Counted from the first letter of the stretch, positions 1-9,583 are shown. The stretch is DNA of 64,000 nt from G965202665 sp965243835 (GCA_965243835.1 OZ251578.1:1860001-1924000), one strand, 5' to 3'. Notes: generated by a model from the sequence alone, not told the origin. A program made the numbers and translations.

Positions 1-2223
1 ACGGCGCAACCCGGTCACCAACTCCTGCAACAGGCCCATCCCGGGCGGGGCGGGGTAGGAGGGCGGATGAGGCCAGGAGGCGGTGATGCACATCCCCTCC
101 CCCACCAGATGGCCGTACAACTCCTCGGTCAGGAAAGGAATAGCGGGGTGGAAATACTTGAGCAGGTCCCGCAACACCACCCCCAACGTGCGCCGGGCGG
201 CTTGCGCCCGCCGGTCGCCGGGGTCGGCCCCCGACAAGGCGGGTTTGGACATTTCCAGATACCAGTCGAACGCCTCCGACCAGGCGAAGTTGTACAGCTC
301 GGAGAAGGCGTCCGACAGCCGGTAGCGCTCCAGCAGGTCGTCCGCCTTGGCCCCCGTCTCGGCCAGGCGGGACAAAATCCAGGCGTCGGCCGGGCCGGGG
401 TCCTCGGGGTAGCCCCCGTCCGGGGGAACGGGACCTGCATCTTGATGAACGATTACGTACTTGGCCGCGTTCCACAGTTTGTTCCCGAAGCGGCGGGCGG
501 CGTCCACCCACTTTTCGTCGAAAGGCACATCGTGGCCGGGGGCGGCCGCCAACAGCAGGCTGAGGCGCAACGCGTCCGCCCCGTAGCGGTCGATCATCTC
601 CATCGGGTCCAGGGCGTTGCCCGCCGACTTGGACATTTTGCGTCCGTCGGCGGCCCGCACCAGCCCGTGAATCACTATGTCCCCGAAGGGGGCGCTCCCG
701 GTGAACTCCAAGGCCATTTTCAGCATGCGGGCCACCCAGAAAAAGATGATGTCGAACCCGGTGACCAGCACGGAGGTGGGGTAGAAGCGCCGCATATCGG
801 GGGCGTCGTCCGGCCAGCCGAGGGTGCTGAACGGCCACAGGGCGGAACTGAACCAGGTGTCCAGCACGTCCGGGTCGGGTGTCAAATCCCGCCGGCCGCA
901 CTCCCGGCAGGCGCCGGGGGCGGCGCGGGCCACCGTCACCGTCCCGTCGGCCGGGCAATGCCAGGCGGGAATGCGGTGCCCCCACCACAGCTGGCGGCTG
1001 ACGCACCAGTCCTGCAACTGCTCCATCCAGTGGAAATAGTTTTTCTCCCATCGTCCGGGTATGAAGCGGGAGCGGCCCTCCCGCACCGCCTCCACCGCCG
1101 GGCCCACCAGGTCCGCCACGCGCACGAACCACTGGTCGGACAGCAACGGCTCCACCGGGGTCCCGCTCCGGGAGCAGTGCCCCACCGCGTGCCGGTGCTC
1201 TTCGGTCCCGGCGATGAAACCGCCCTCCCGCAAGGCGGCGAGCACCCGCTCCCGGGCCGCGAACCGGTCCAGGCCGGCGAAGGGACCGGCGGCTTCCGTC
1301 ATCCGGGCGTCGGGGCCGATCACCTGTATCGGCTCCAACCCGGCCCGGGCGGCTATTTCAAAGTCCAGCGGGTCGTGGGCGGGGGTGACTTTCACCGCCC
1401 CGGTTCCGAACCCGGGTTCCACGGCCGCGTCGGCCACCACCGGAATCTCCCGGTCCAACAGCGGCAACCGCACCGTCCGCCCCACCGCCTCCCGAAACCG
1501 GTCGTCGTCGGGATGGACCGCCACCCCGGCGTCGCCCAGCATGGTCTCCGGGCGGGTGGTAGCCACCGTAATCCCCCCCTCGCCGTCCGCAAACGGGTAG
1601 GTGATGCGGGTGAGTTGGCCCACCGTGTCCCGGTACTCCACTTCGATGTCGGAGATGGCGGTGCGCAGGCCGGGCGACCAGTTGATGATCCTCCGCCCCC
1701 GGTAGATGAGGCCCCGCTCGTAGAGTCGCACGAACACTTCCCGCACCGCGGCCGACAAACCCTCGTCCAGGGTGAACCGCTCCCGGCTCCAGTCGCAGGA
1801 GTCCCCCAAGGCCCGCATCTGGCTGGTGATGGACCCCCCCGATTTGCGCTTCCATTCCCAAACCCGCTCCACGAACGCCTCCCGCCCCAGGTCATGGCGG
1901 CTGATTCCCTCGGCGGCCAACTCCCGTTCCACCACCATCTGGGTGGCGATCCCGGCATGGTCGGTTCCGGGCAGCCACAGGGCGGCGAACCCCTGCATGC
2001 GCTTGCGGCGGATGACGGCATCCTGGATGGAATGGTCCAGGGCGTGGCCCATATGCAACACCCCGGTTACGTTGGGCGGGGGGATGACGATGGAGAAGGG
2101 CTCCCCGTCCGGGTTGGCTTCCGGGGAGAAAGCCCCCGATTCTTCCCACGCCCGGTACCAGCGCGCCTCGATTCGTTGCGGGTCGTAGCTCCCGGCCAGT
2201 CCCCCCTCCCCGGCTCCGCTCAT
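1..2223 (-). CDS. valS: Valyl-tRNA synthetase (3' end beyond window)
   Basis: Class I aminoacyl-tRNA synthetase that charges tRNA-Val in the cytoplasm. The reading frame is open from an ATG at 2223 to the window edge (741 codons), so the C-terminus, including the end of the anticodon-binding region and any coiled-coil tail, is missing. Residues 57-60 are HMGH, the class I HIGH signature, within a PPNVTG...HALDHS context typical of ValRS. KMSKS lies at residues 529-533. The editing domain falls between them (TTRPETMLGD is visible). The long plus-strand open frame over this region is a composition shadow. The gene follows clpX on the same strand after 36 nt and may be co-transcribed. Confidence 0.95.
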   Translation of the reverse strand, partial: MSGAGEGGLAGSYDPQRIEARWYRAWEESGAFSPEANPDGEPFSIVIPPPNVTGVLHMGHALDHSIQDAVIRRKRMQGFAALWLPGTDHAGIATQMVVERELAAEGISRHDLGREAFVERVWEWKRKSGGSITSQMRALGDSCDWSRERFTLDEGLSAAVREVFVRLYERGLIYRGRRIINWSPGLRTAISDIEVEYRDTVGQLTRITYPFADGEGGITVATTRPETMLGDAGVAVHPDDDRFREAVGRTVRLPLLDREIPVVADAAVEPGFGTGAVKVTPAHDPLDFEIAARAGLEPIQVIGPDARMTEAAGPFAGLDRFAARERVLAALREGGFIAGTEEHRHAVGHCSRSGTPVEPLLSDQWFVRVADLVGPAVEAVREGRSRFIPGRWEKNYFHWMEQLQDWCVSRQLWWGHRIPAWHCPADGTVTVARAAPGACRECGRRDLTPDPDVLDTWFSSALWPFSTLGWPDDAPDMRRFYPTSVLVTGFDIIFFWVARMLKMALEFTGSAPFGDIVIHGLVRAADGRKMSKSAGNALDPMEMIDRYGADALRLSLLLAAAPGHDVPFDEKWVDAARRFGNKLWNAAKYVIVHQDAGPVPPDGGYPEDPGPADAWILSRLAETGAKADDLLERYRLSDAFSELYNFAWSEAFDWYLEMSKPALSGADPGDRRAQAARRTLGVVLRDLLKYFHPAIPFLTEELYGHLVGEGMCITASWPHPPSYPAPPGMGLLQELVTGLRR

Positions 2224-2259
2224 CGGAGTCGGTCGGCCCCGCCGGGGGCGGGAAGCGGG

Positions 2260-3537
2260 TTACGCGGACTGCTCACGACGGGCCGCCAGAACGTGCACCT
2301 GCCCCGTCCCGTTCTCGTAGCGCTCCTCGATGGCCCGGCGGTCCACCACCACTTCGCTGACGTCGGTGCGGGAAGGCGTCTCGTACATCGCGTCCAGCAA
2401 CACGTCTTCGATGATGGCCCGCAGGCCGCGGGCCCCGGTGCCCCGCTGCAGGGCGTAGTCGGCGATGGTTTCCACCGCCTCCTCTTCGAACACCAGCTCC
2501 ACCCCGTCCAGCTCGAAGATGCGGGCGTACTGCCGGATGAGGGCGTTGCGCGGTTCGCGCAGGATGCGGATGAGGGCCTCCTTATCCAGGGCGTTGACCG
2601 TGGACACCACCGGCATCCGGCCGATGAACTCGGGGATCAGACCGTACTGCAACAGGTCCTCCGGCAATACGCAACCCAGCAACTGCTCGCCGGTGCGTTC
2701 CCGAATGGAGCGCACGTCGGCCCCGAATCCGATCACCCCGGAGCCGATGCGCCGTCCGATGATATCGGCCAACCCCCCGAAAGCCCCCCCGCAGATGAAC
2801 AGGATGTTGGTGGTGTCGATCTGAATGAAGTCCTGATGGGGGTGCTTGCGCCCTCCCTGCGGCGGCACCGAGGCCACCGTGCCCTCCAGGATTTTCAAAA
2901 GGGCCTGCTGCACTCCCTCCCCGGACACGTCGCGGGTGATGGAAGGATGTTCGGCCTTGCGGGTGATCTTGTCGATTTCGTCGATGTAGATGATGCCCTG
3001 CTCGGCCTGTTTGACATCGTAGTCGGCGGCCTGGATCAGTTTGAGGAGAATGTTCTCCACGTCCTCGCCCACGTATCCGGCTTCGGTGAGGGCGGTGGCG
3101 TCGGCGATGGAGAAGGGCACGTTCAGCATGCGGGCCAGGGTCTGGGCCAGCAACGTCTTCCCGCATCCGGTGGGGCCGATCATCAGGATGTTGGACTTGG
3201 AAATCTCCACTCCCCCGGCGTCGTCCCGGTCGGTCGCTTCCGCCCGCACCCGTTTGTAATGGTTGTAAACCGCCACCGACAGGGCTTTTTTGGCGTGCTC
3301 CTGGCCGATCACGTAATCGTCTAGGAAAGCGTAAATCTCGGTGGGTTTGGGGAGGGACCGGGCTTCGGCCTCCTCGGCTTCCCCGGTGAACTCGTCCTCT
3401 AGTATCTCGTTGCACAGTTCGATGCATTCATCGCAGATGTAACCGCTCTGGCCGGCGATCAATTTTCGCACCTGCTTCTGGGAATGCCCGCAGAAACTGC
3501 ATTTCAGGCCTTCCGTCGCTTCTCCGAACTTGGCCAC
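2260..3537 (-). CDS. clpX: ClpX, ATP-binding unfoldase of the ClpXP protease
   Basis: AAA+ unfoldase that recognises tagged substrates and threads them into ClpP. The 425-aa protein has the N-terminal C4 zinc-binding domain (CSFCG near residue 14 and CDECIELC near 35-42), Walker A GPTGCGKT, Walker B IIYIDEIDKI, the GYVGEDVEN segment and an IGF tripeptide in VIGFGA, the loop by which ClpX docks on ClpP. The start is a GTG at 3537 with a GGAGGG ribosome-binding site just upstream. It lies 53 nt downstream of clpP on the same strand, the usual clpP-clpX order. Length is typical of the family. Confidence 0.97.
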   Translation of the reverse strand: MAKFGEATEGLKCSFCGHSQKQVRKLIAGQSGYICDECIELCNEILEDEFTGEAEEAEARSLPKPTEIYAFLDDYVIGQEHAKKALSVAVYNHYKRVRAEATDRDDAGGVEISKSNILMIGPTGCGKTLLAQTLARMLNVPFSIADATALTEAGYVGEDVENILLKLIQAADYDVKQAEQGIIYIDEIDKITRKAEHPSITRDVSGEGVQQALLKILEGTVASVPPQGGRKHPHQDFIQIDTTNILFICGGAFGGLADIIGRRIGSGVIGFGADVRSIRERTGEQLLGCVLPEDLLQYGLIPEFIGRMPVVSTVNALDKEALIRILREPRNALIRQYARIFELDGVELVFEEEAVETIADYALQRGTGARGLRAIIEDVLLDAMYETPSRTDVSEVVVDRRAIEERYENGTGQVHVLAARREQSA

Positions 3538-3590
3538 TTCCGCCCTCCTCGCTCCTGCGTTTCCCCGTCGCTTACCCGCGCTTACCCGGC

Positions 3591-4229
3591 TCAGCCCGCG
3601 GCTTCGGCCAGCGCCCGGCGGGTCAGCACCTCGTCCACGATCCCGTAATCTTGGGCCTCGGCGGCCTTCATCCAGAAGTCCCGTTGGGCGTCGGCCTCCA
3701 CCTTCTCCAGTTTCTGGCCGGTGTGGTCGGCCAGTATCTGGTAAATCTCCTGCCGCATCTGCAGGATGAGCCGGGTCTGGATTTCAATGTCGTCCGCTAC
3801 GCCCTGGAAACCGCCGTGCGGTTGGTGGAGCATCACCCGGGCGTGGGGCAGGGCGAACCGTTTGCCTTTGGCCCCGCCGGCCAGAATCACCGCCGCCGCC
3901 GAAGCGGCCATTCCCATGCACACCGTGCTCACATCGGGGCGGATGTACTGCATGGTGTCGTAGATGGCGAACAGGCTGCTTTGGATATCCCCGCCGGGGG
4001 AGTTGATGTACAGGGACACGTCCTTGTCCGGGTCCTCCGACTCCAAGTGCAGGAGTTGCGCCATCACCAGGTTGGCCACCTGGTCGTCGAGGGCGGTGCC
4101 CAGGAAAATGATGCGCTCTTTGAGCATGCGGGAGTAAATGTCGTAGGCCCGCTCCCCGCGACTGGTGGATTCCACCACGGTGGGGACCAGATAGTTGCTC
4201 GGCGGCTCCATCATCTCGGAATTTCCCAT
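3591..4229 (-). CDS. clpP: ClpP, ATP-dependent Clp protease proteolytic subunit
   Basis: Serine peptidase that forms the barrel-shaped proteolytic core of ClpXP. The 212-aa protein keeps the full triad: Ser110 (in GMAASAAAV), His135 (in MLHQPHGG) and Asp184 (in AQRDFW). The spacings of 25 and 49 residues match the E. coli triad (97/122/171). The ATG at 4229 has a GAGGAG ribosome-binding site. The first dozen residues are probably a processed propeptide or flexible lead. Downstream of tig and upstream of clpX, a common bacterial arrangement. Only one clpP copy is in this window, whereas many actinobacteria carry two. Confidence 0.97.
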   Translation of the reverse strand: MGNSEMMEPPSNYLVPTVVESTSRGERAYDIYSRMLKERIIFLGTALDDQVANLVMAQLLHLESEDPDKDVSLYINSPGGDIQSSLFAIYDTMQYIRPDVSTVCMGMAASAAAVILAGGAKGKRFALPHARVMLHQPHGGFQGVADDIEIQTRLILQMRQEIYQILADHTGQKLEKVEADAQRDFWMKAAEAQDYGIVDEVLTRRALAEAAG

Positions 4230-4250
4230 TCTGGTTGCTCCTCTCGGTTT

Positions 4251-5633
4251 TCAGGAATGCTCGTCGGGGGCGGCGGCGGGCGGGGGGTCGGGCGGGTCGT
4301 CGGCGGGCGGGTCAAAGCGCAAATCCAGGGGGGCGCCGTCCTCGTCCACCGCCACCGCCCGGCGCGCCAGCTCCAGCCCGGCCTTGGACCGAATAATGTT
4401 ACTCAGGATGCTGCGTTCCTGAACCGTCCCCCGCAGACGGTCGGCCAGGGCCTGGGGGGATTCCCGCAACCGGGCGGCGGCGCTCTCGTAGGTGCGGCGC
4501 AACTCCTCGTCGCCGACCGTGATCCCGGCGTGCCGCGCCACCGCATCCAAAACGATCATCTCCGACAGCGCGGCGCGGGCCCCGTCCAGCAAACTTTCCT
4601 GGAACTGTTCGGGGGTGGAGCCGGTGGACTGCAGAAAATCCTCAAAGGTGCGGCCCGCCTCCTGCAGGGAACGTCCCAGGTTGTCCAACATCTCCCGGGC
4701 CTGGGCGTGGACGACGGCCGGGGGGATGTCCACCTGCAACTCCTCCACCAGCCCCGCCAGGGCCGCGTCGCGCAGGCGTTCGCGCATTTCCTCCAACCGC
4801 AACTCCTGCAATTGGTCGGTTACGCCCTGCCGCAATTCGGCCTCGGTTTCGTATTCGGTGTGATCCGACACCCATTCATCGTCGACGGCGGGGAGAACCT
4901 TGCGGCGCACTTCTTTGACCAGCGCCGTCACCTCCACCGGCCCCTCCTGCCGGCCGCCGGTCATCGCCGCCGGGAGAACGGTGGTGAACTGTTTGACGTC
5001 GCCCGCCGCGGCTCCCGCCAGATTGGCGTCCAGCCCCTCCAGAAACATTCCGGAACCGACCTCGTACAACAGGTCGTCGGCGGAGGCGGCCTCCACCGGT
5101 CGGCCGTTGCGGGAGGCGTGCAGGTTGACGGCCGCGTAGTCGCCCTCCTCCGCCGGGCGGCCCACCGTTTCCAACTCGGCGAACTGGCTCAAAATGCGCT
5201 CGATGTTGTTCTCCACCAAGTCATCGGTCACCTGGAAACCGGTAACTTCAAACCGGCGGCCCTCGTAGACGGGGGGGCGGTCCAGGACGGGCCACAGGGA
5301 AACCAGGATGTCCACTTCCGCGCCCTGATCGGTTTCCCGGACGTTGTCGGCGACGGGGGTGACCGCCGGGATCAGCCCGGCGGATTGCAAGGCCGGGGCC
5401 AGCAGGTCGGGCAGGGCAATTTCGATGGCTTCGTTGCGCACCCGCTCGGACCCCACCGCGTTTTCCACTATCCGGCGGGGGGCTTTCCCCCGGCGGAACC
5501 CTTTGACGTTCATCCCGCGGGACAATTGCCGGGCGGCGGCGTTTTTGGCCTTTTCCAAGGAAAGCCGGTCGATGCGCAGGGTGAGCCGCCGCTCGAAGGC
5601 GCTGACCTCGGTTATCTCCGGTTGCTCCGGCAT
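4251..5633 (-). CDS. tig: Trigger factor, ribosome-associated chaperone/PPIase
   Basis: Binds the ribosome exit tunnel and shields nascent chains. The signature GFRRGKAPRRIVE (ribosome-binding loop) is near residue 47, followed by a diverged FKBP-like PPIase domain and a helical C-terminal chaperone domain, then a Pro/Asp-rich tail. The frame stays open upstream to 5825, but that extension runs into the tRNA-His gene, so I placed the start at the ATG at 5633, about 10 residues before the conserved ERRLTL segment, giving 460 aa. The ribosome-binding site there is only moderate. It lies upstream of clpP, fitting a tig-clpP-clpX unit. Confidence 0.93.
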   Translation of the reverse strand: MPEQPEITEVSAFERRLTLRIDRLSLEKAKNAAARQLSRGMNVKGFRRGKAPRRIVENAVGSERVRNEAIEIALPDLLAPALQSAGLIPAVTPVADNVRETDQGAEVDILVSLWPVLDRPPVYEGRRFEVTGFQVTDDLVENNIERILSQFAELETVGRPAEEGDYAAVNLHASRNGRPVEAASADDLLYEVGSGMFLEGLDANLAGAAAGDVKQFTTVLPAAMTGGRQEGPVEVTALVKEVRRKVLPAVDDEWVSDHTEYETEAELRQGVTDQLQELRLEEMRERLRDAALAGLVEELQVDIPPAVVHAQAREMLDNLGRSLQEAGRTFEDFLQSTGSTPEQFQESLLDGARAALSEMIVLDAVARHAGITVGDEELRRTYESAAARLRESPQALADRLRGTVQERSILSNIIRSKAGLELARRAVAVDEDGAPLDLRFDPPADDPPDPPPAAAPDEHS

Positions 5634-5782
5634 CTCCGGCGGCGGAGGACCGTCGGCGGGGAGGGCCTCGACCACTTCCCCCGGATCGGCGTCGGCGACG
5701 GGTGCGGCGGGGAGGGTCAGAGGAGGCTCCGTTCGTCGGGTTCGGTTTGTCTTGCTTCCGGGTCGGCCCCGGCGGGGGCTGA

Positions 5783-5861
5783 TGGGGTGACCGAGGGGAT
5801 TCGAACCCCCGACCTCCTGGACCACAACCAGGCGCTCTTACCAGACTGAGCTACGATCACC
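5783..5861 (-). tRNA. tRNA-His (GTG anticodon)
   Basis: A cloverleaf folds on the minus strand. The anticodon GTG lies at 5823-5825 in a seven-base loop closed by CCTGG/CCAGG. Eight bases precede T8-A9, so the extra G-1 specific to tRNA-His is encoded (5861) and pairs with C73 (5786). The T arm contains GGTTCGAATCC. CCA is encoded at 5785-5783. It sits 149 nt upstream of tig. Confidence 0.95.
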
Positions 5862-5911
5862 ATGAGTTTATCGGGTTGTTATGGAGCTTGTCTCATCGGG
5901 TCGGGCGCCCG

Positions 5912-5984
5912 CGCCCCCGGAAGGATTCGAACCTCCGACCAAGAGCTTAGAAGGCTCCTGCTCTGTCCTCTGAGCTACGAGGGC
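5912..5984 (-). tRNA. tRNA-Arg (TCT anticodon)
   Basis: Minus-strand cloverleaf with a 7-bp acceptor stem (GCCCTCG with CGGGGGC, one G-T pair), D arm, anticodon stem GGAGC/GCTCT and loop CTTCTAA. The anticodon TCT is at 5949-5951 and reads AGA/AGG. The T arm is GGAGGTTCGAATCCTTC. The discriminator is G73 and CCA is not encoded, unlike the neighbouring tRNA-His. The two tRNAs are 50 nt apart and probably transcribed together. Confidence 0.94.
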
Positions 5985-6185
5985 GCAACCGGCGCCTCCG
6001 CGCCGCGCCGCCCCGACCCGGCCATCCTAACAGGTTCCCCGCCGGGTCGGCGCCAAGGGGTCGCAAGGCACCCCCGGAGCCCCCGCCGGGAGGGCGGGCG
6101 GCGTTCTAAAATCTTGTCACAGCCCCGGTTTATATTAAAACCCGTAAACCCGGGCCGCCGCCCCGCGACATCAGGAGGTCGGAAC

Positions 6186-8021
6186 ATGACGGCTACAACC
6201 AGCGAGCATCCTCTCAACCGGCGTCTGTTCATCGTGGACAACCTGAAACTGCTGGAGCGGTTGAACAACGCCTCCGTGGATCTGGTGTGCATCGACCCGC
6301 CGTTCGCCAAGAACCAAACGTTCACCGGAAAAATGAATCCGGAGCTGTCCGCCGTCGAATACCGGCGGGAACTGGAGTTGTTGCAATCCTGGGGGATAGC
6401 CGACCGGCGCGCCGCCCGGGAGGCGGGCGTGGAATGGCCGGACAACGGCCGGGACCTGTCCTTCTCCGACGTGTTCACCTGGGAGGATGACATTCACCAA
6501 GCCTGGTTGGAAAAATTGGAGGATGACTACCCGGTAGCGGCGCAGGTGGTGGAAACCGCCCGCAACGCCCATTCGGAGTCGCACGCCGCCTATCTGGCCT
6601 ATATGGCCGTTCGCTTCATAGAAATACGCCGGGTGTTGAAGCCGGATGGGTCGTTTTACGTGCACTGCGATCACACCGCCAACGCCTATTTACGGGTTTT
6701 GCTGGATGGCATTTTCGGCAAGAACCTGTACAAAGGCGAGATTTCGTGGAAGCGCACCTCCGCCCACAAGGACTCGTCCTGGTTTGGGAATGTAGTGGAC
6801 ACCATCCTCTGCTACTCCGGGCGCATCTCTCCCAACGCGGAAGACATGCGGGTTCCGTTGCATCCAGAATATGTGGAGAAAAACTATAAACACGATGACG
6901 ATGACGGACGAGGGCCTTACCAAAGCGTAGTCCTCACCGCCGCCGGAACCTCAGACGGGGAAAGCGGCCGACCGTGGCGGGGGGTGGACCCGGGAGCGCG
7001 TAGCGGACGGCACTGGTCGGCCCCCAAAGCAACCGGCAAGAAACAGTATGGGGATTGGATAGCCGACAATCTCATCGCCGGCTACGAGAGCGTAACCGGG
7101 GTGCACGACCGCTTGGACGCTTTGGAAGCCGCCGGAATGATCGTATGGTCCCGCACCGGCAATCCCCGACTCAAACGATACCTGGCCGCCGACCGGGGCA
7201 AACTACTGTCCAACCTGTGGACGGATATCGCCCCCATCTCCTCCCAAAGCGCCGAAGCCACCGGCTACCCCACCCAGAAACCGGTGGAGTTGGCGGAGAG
7301 AATCATCACCGCCTCCACCGATGCGGGGGAGGTGGTGTTGGACTGCTTCGCCGGATGCGCCTACGTTCCGGTAGCGGCGGAACGGTTGGGTCGCCAGTGG
7401 ATCGGTTGCGACATCAGCCCGCGGGCTTTGACGGTGGTGCGCCGCCAATTCCACAAATTCGGATTGGCGGTGGAGGAGCAGTGGGAGGACGCCAACGGCC
7501 AGTTGCGGTACGCGACGGCCGCGGGAGGAAATGTGGAAGTGCGGGGCCCGCATCATCTGCCGGAACGGGACTATGCCCGCAACCCGGACCTGTTGTCGCC
7601 CGCTCCCCGGTTGCGACATCGGAATTTTGCCGCGGAAGCCGACATGCCGAAAAGCCTCATTCGGGAAAAGTTGCTGGAATGGTCCGACTATCAATGTTGG
7701 GCGTGCGGCTTCGTCAACGTCGCCCAAAACCGGGACGGAACCTTTGCGATCATCAGTTCCGGCGACTTTTTCGAACTTGACCATGTAATACCGAAACGAC
7801 TCGGCGGAGACGAGGACATTTGGAATCGGGCCCTCCTGTGTCGCACTTGCAACGGCCGCAAAGGCGGTCGTGATATTACTTTAAACGCCTTCATTGATGA
7901 AACCGTCACCGAAGGCCTGCTACGGGTAGCGGATGCGTCCGCCCTGCCCGACTACCAAAATATACAAAAACGAGCGCGCGAGTTCTGGCGCGACTACACC
8001 ACCGCGCCACCGCGCCGGTAA
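6186..8021 (+). CDS. Beta-class DNA N-methyltransferase fused to HNH nuclease domain
   Basis: This 611-aa protein joins two activities. Residues 1-430 look like an amino-group DNA methyltransferase of beta order: catalytic DPPF at residues 37-40 first, then a target-recognition segment, then YPTQKPVEL and the AdoMet motif I region LDCFAGC...AAERLG near residues 380-400. Residues about 500-570 form a C4 zinc HNH module: CWAC near 502, ELDH at 530-533 and LLCRTCNGRKG. The ATG at 6186 has AGGAGG 7 nt upstream; the longer open frame from 5862 crosses the tRNAs and is rejected. No separate restriction gene is adjacent, so methylation and cleavage could reside in one chain. Target sequence unknown. 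The upstream AT-rich stretch (6104-6140) may hold its promoter. Confidence 0.85.
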   Translation: MTATTSEHPLNRRLFIVDNLKLLERLNNASVDLVCIDPPFAKNQTFTGKMNPELSAVEYRRELELLQSWGIADRRAAREAGVEWPDNGRDLSFSDVFTWEDDIHQAWLEKLEDDYPVAAQVVETARNAHSESHAAYLAYMAVRFIEIRRVLKPDGSFYVHCDHTANAYLRVLLDGIFGKNLYKGEISWKRTSAHKDSSWFGNVVDTILCYSGRISPNAEDMRVPLHPEYVEKNYKHDDDDGRGPYQSVVLTAAGTSDGESGRPWRGVDPGARSGRHWSAPKATGKKQYGDWIADNLIAGYESVTGVHDRLDALEAAGMIVWSRTGNPRLKRYLAADRGKLLSNLWTDIAPISSQSAEATGYPTQKPVELAERIITASTDAGEVVLDCFAGCAYVPVAAERLGRQWIGCDISPRALTVVRRQFHKFGLAVEEQWEDANGQLRYATAAGGNVEVRGPHHLPERDYARNPDLLSPAPRLRHRNFAAEADMPKSLIREKLLEWSDYQCWACGFVNVAQNRDGTFAIISSGDFFELDHVIPKRLGGDEDIWNRALLCRTCNGRKGGRDITLNAFIDETVTEGLLRVADASALPDYQNIQKRAREFWRDYTTAPPRR

Positions 8022-8226
8022 CGGGATAATTGAAAAATGACCTCATCCGCGCCGGGAATTGGGGGATGCGAACCCGCGGGCCATGCGTCGTCATTACCGA
8101 CTCCTTGCGAGCCTTGGCCGGTTTCCGTCGGGTCCATTCCAAACAGTTCCCGGCGAGGGCGGGACCACTTGTCGGCGCCGGGCGCTATTCTGCGGAAAAC
8201 AAATCGGTAACAAAGGAGCCGCTCTG

Positions 8227-9567
8227 ATGAAACGTACGTTGGCCGTTGCCGCTCTGACGCTGGGGTTGGTCGCTTCCTTGGGGGTTGCCGGGTTCGCCAA
8301 TGGGGACTCCGGACACTCGGACGAGGGCGCCGACGATGAGCGGCGGGGCGATGTCGAATACGCCTTGGCCCGCGGCTGGATGTCGGCCGACGAGGACGGA
8401 AACTTCGGGTCCGACCAGACGCTCGCCGCCGACGGCATCACGGATGTCATGCGCGGGGCTTTCCCGGCGGGGGCCACCCGGGCCGACTTGGCCACCTTCG
8501 TGTGGTCGGGCGCCGGGGCGCTGAAATCTTTCGCCGCCGTCATTACCCCCGATGTCTTCCCCGATGTAACGGCGGCCAATCATCCGCAACGCACCGACAT
8601 CGACAACGGGGCCACCCAGGAATGGTTCCGGGGCTATCCGGACGGAAACTTCCGACCCGATCGGGCCGTCACCGCCGCCCAGATCGCCAAAGTCATCAGC
8701 AGGGCCTTCCCGCAAGGGATGACCCGCGCCGAGGCGTCTTCCTTCCTGCGGGCGGGCAACCAGGGCCTGGCGGACCGGGGCCGTCCCCCCGCCGAAAGCG
8801 ATGAACCGACCTACACCAAGTACTTCGTGCAACAAGCCATCGACCGCTACCGCGACCAGGGGCGGCAAGCGGCGTTCGACTACTACAACTCCACCGCCAG
8901 CGTAAACGGCCAGTGGTACGTGTTCATCATCGAAGACAACGACACCATCGTCCACCCCACCCGCCCGGAGTTGCGGGGCACCAGCCCCACCCGCCGCACC
9001 GGGTTGTACGGCAAGCCCTACGGACTGGAACTGGTGGCCGCCCCCGCCGAGGGCGTATGGGTGGACTACGTGTTCCTCAACGCCGCCACCGGACAGAACC
9101 GGCAGAAACACACTTGGGCGGTGCTCCACGACGACCTGATCTTCGCCTCCGGCTGGTACGAAGACCAGGTTCCGCCCCCGCCCTCCAAAGACGACCCGGC
9201 CGCCTACACCCAGTACTTCGTGCAACAGGCCGTGGACCGCTACCAGCGGGACGGACGGGAGGCGACCATCGACTACTTCAACTCCCCCGCCAGCATCGAC
9301 GGACCCTGGTACATATTCATCATCGAAGACGGAACCACCATTTCCATCGCCACCAACCCGGAGCTGGTGGGAACCGCCACCACCGCCCGCACCGACGTCA
9401 ACGGCAAAAACTACGGACGGGAACTGGCCGCCGCCGACGAACGGGGAGCGTGGGTGGACTACATCCGCCGCAACCCGGACTCCGACCAACTGGAGCAGAA
9501 ACACTCCTGGGTTCTGAGGCGGGACGGCCTCATCTTCGGCTCCGGCTGGTACGAACCCGCCCCCTGA
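8227..9567 (+). CDS. Secreted protein with SLH-like repeats and two Cache-like domains
   Basis: A 446-aa exported protein of unknown role. Residues 1-25 are a signal peptide (MKRTLAVAALTLGLVASLG...). Residues about 35-185 hold two or three diverged SLH-like repeats (for example WFRGYPDGNFRPDRAVTAAQ), which usually anchor proteins to the cell envelope. Then come two ~125-residue repeats, each starting Y-T-x-Y-F-V-Q-Q-A and ending GLIFGSGWYE or close to it, with YVFIIEDN/YIFIIEDG in the middle; this resembles single Cache sensor domains, which bind small ligands. There is no transmembrane or signalling domain, so it may be an extracellular ligand-binding protein. The ATG at 8227 has an AAAGGAG site. 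A hairpin follows the stop. Confidence 0.8.
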   Translation: MKRTLAVAALTLGLVASLGVAGFANGDSGHSDEGADDERRGDVEYALARGWMSADEDGNFGSDQTLAADGITDVMRGAFPAGATRADLATFVWSGAGALKSFAAVITPDVFPDVTAANHPQRTDIDNGATQEWFRGYPDGNFRPDRAVTAAQIAKVISRAFPQGMTRAEASSFLRAGNQGLADRGRPPAESDEPTYTKYFVQQAIDRYRDQGRQAAFDYYNSTASVNGQWYVFIIEDNDTIVHPTRPELRGTSPTRRTGLYGKPYGLELVAAPAEGVWVDYVFLNAATGQNRQKHTWAVLHDDLIFASGWYEDQVPPPPSKDDPAAYTQYFVQQAVDRYQRDGREATIDYFNSPASIDGPWYIFIIEDGTTISIATNPELVGTATTARTDVNGKNYGRELAAADERGAWVDYIRRNPDSDQLEQKHSWVLRRDGLIFGSGWYEPAP

Positions 9568-9583
9568 CATTCCCGCCCTGGAG

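Noticed and set aside
67..3324. Very long plus-strand open frame (1085 codons) over valS and clpX
   Set aside because: It is the complementary shadow of two well-recognised minus-strand genes in high-GC DNA; its translation is low-complexity and Pro/Gly/His-rich with no domain.
5634..5825. N-terminal extension of trigger factor
   Set aside because: The upstream part of the frame reads through the 3' half of tRNA-His; conserved sequence begins near the ATG at 5633.
6114..6136. Promoter TTGTCA/TATATT for the methyltransferase-HNH gene
   Set aside because: The hexamers are only 11 bp apart, too close for a sigma70-type promoter; only the AT-richness is noted.
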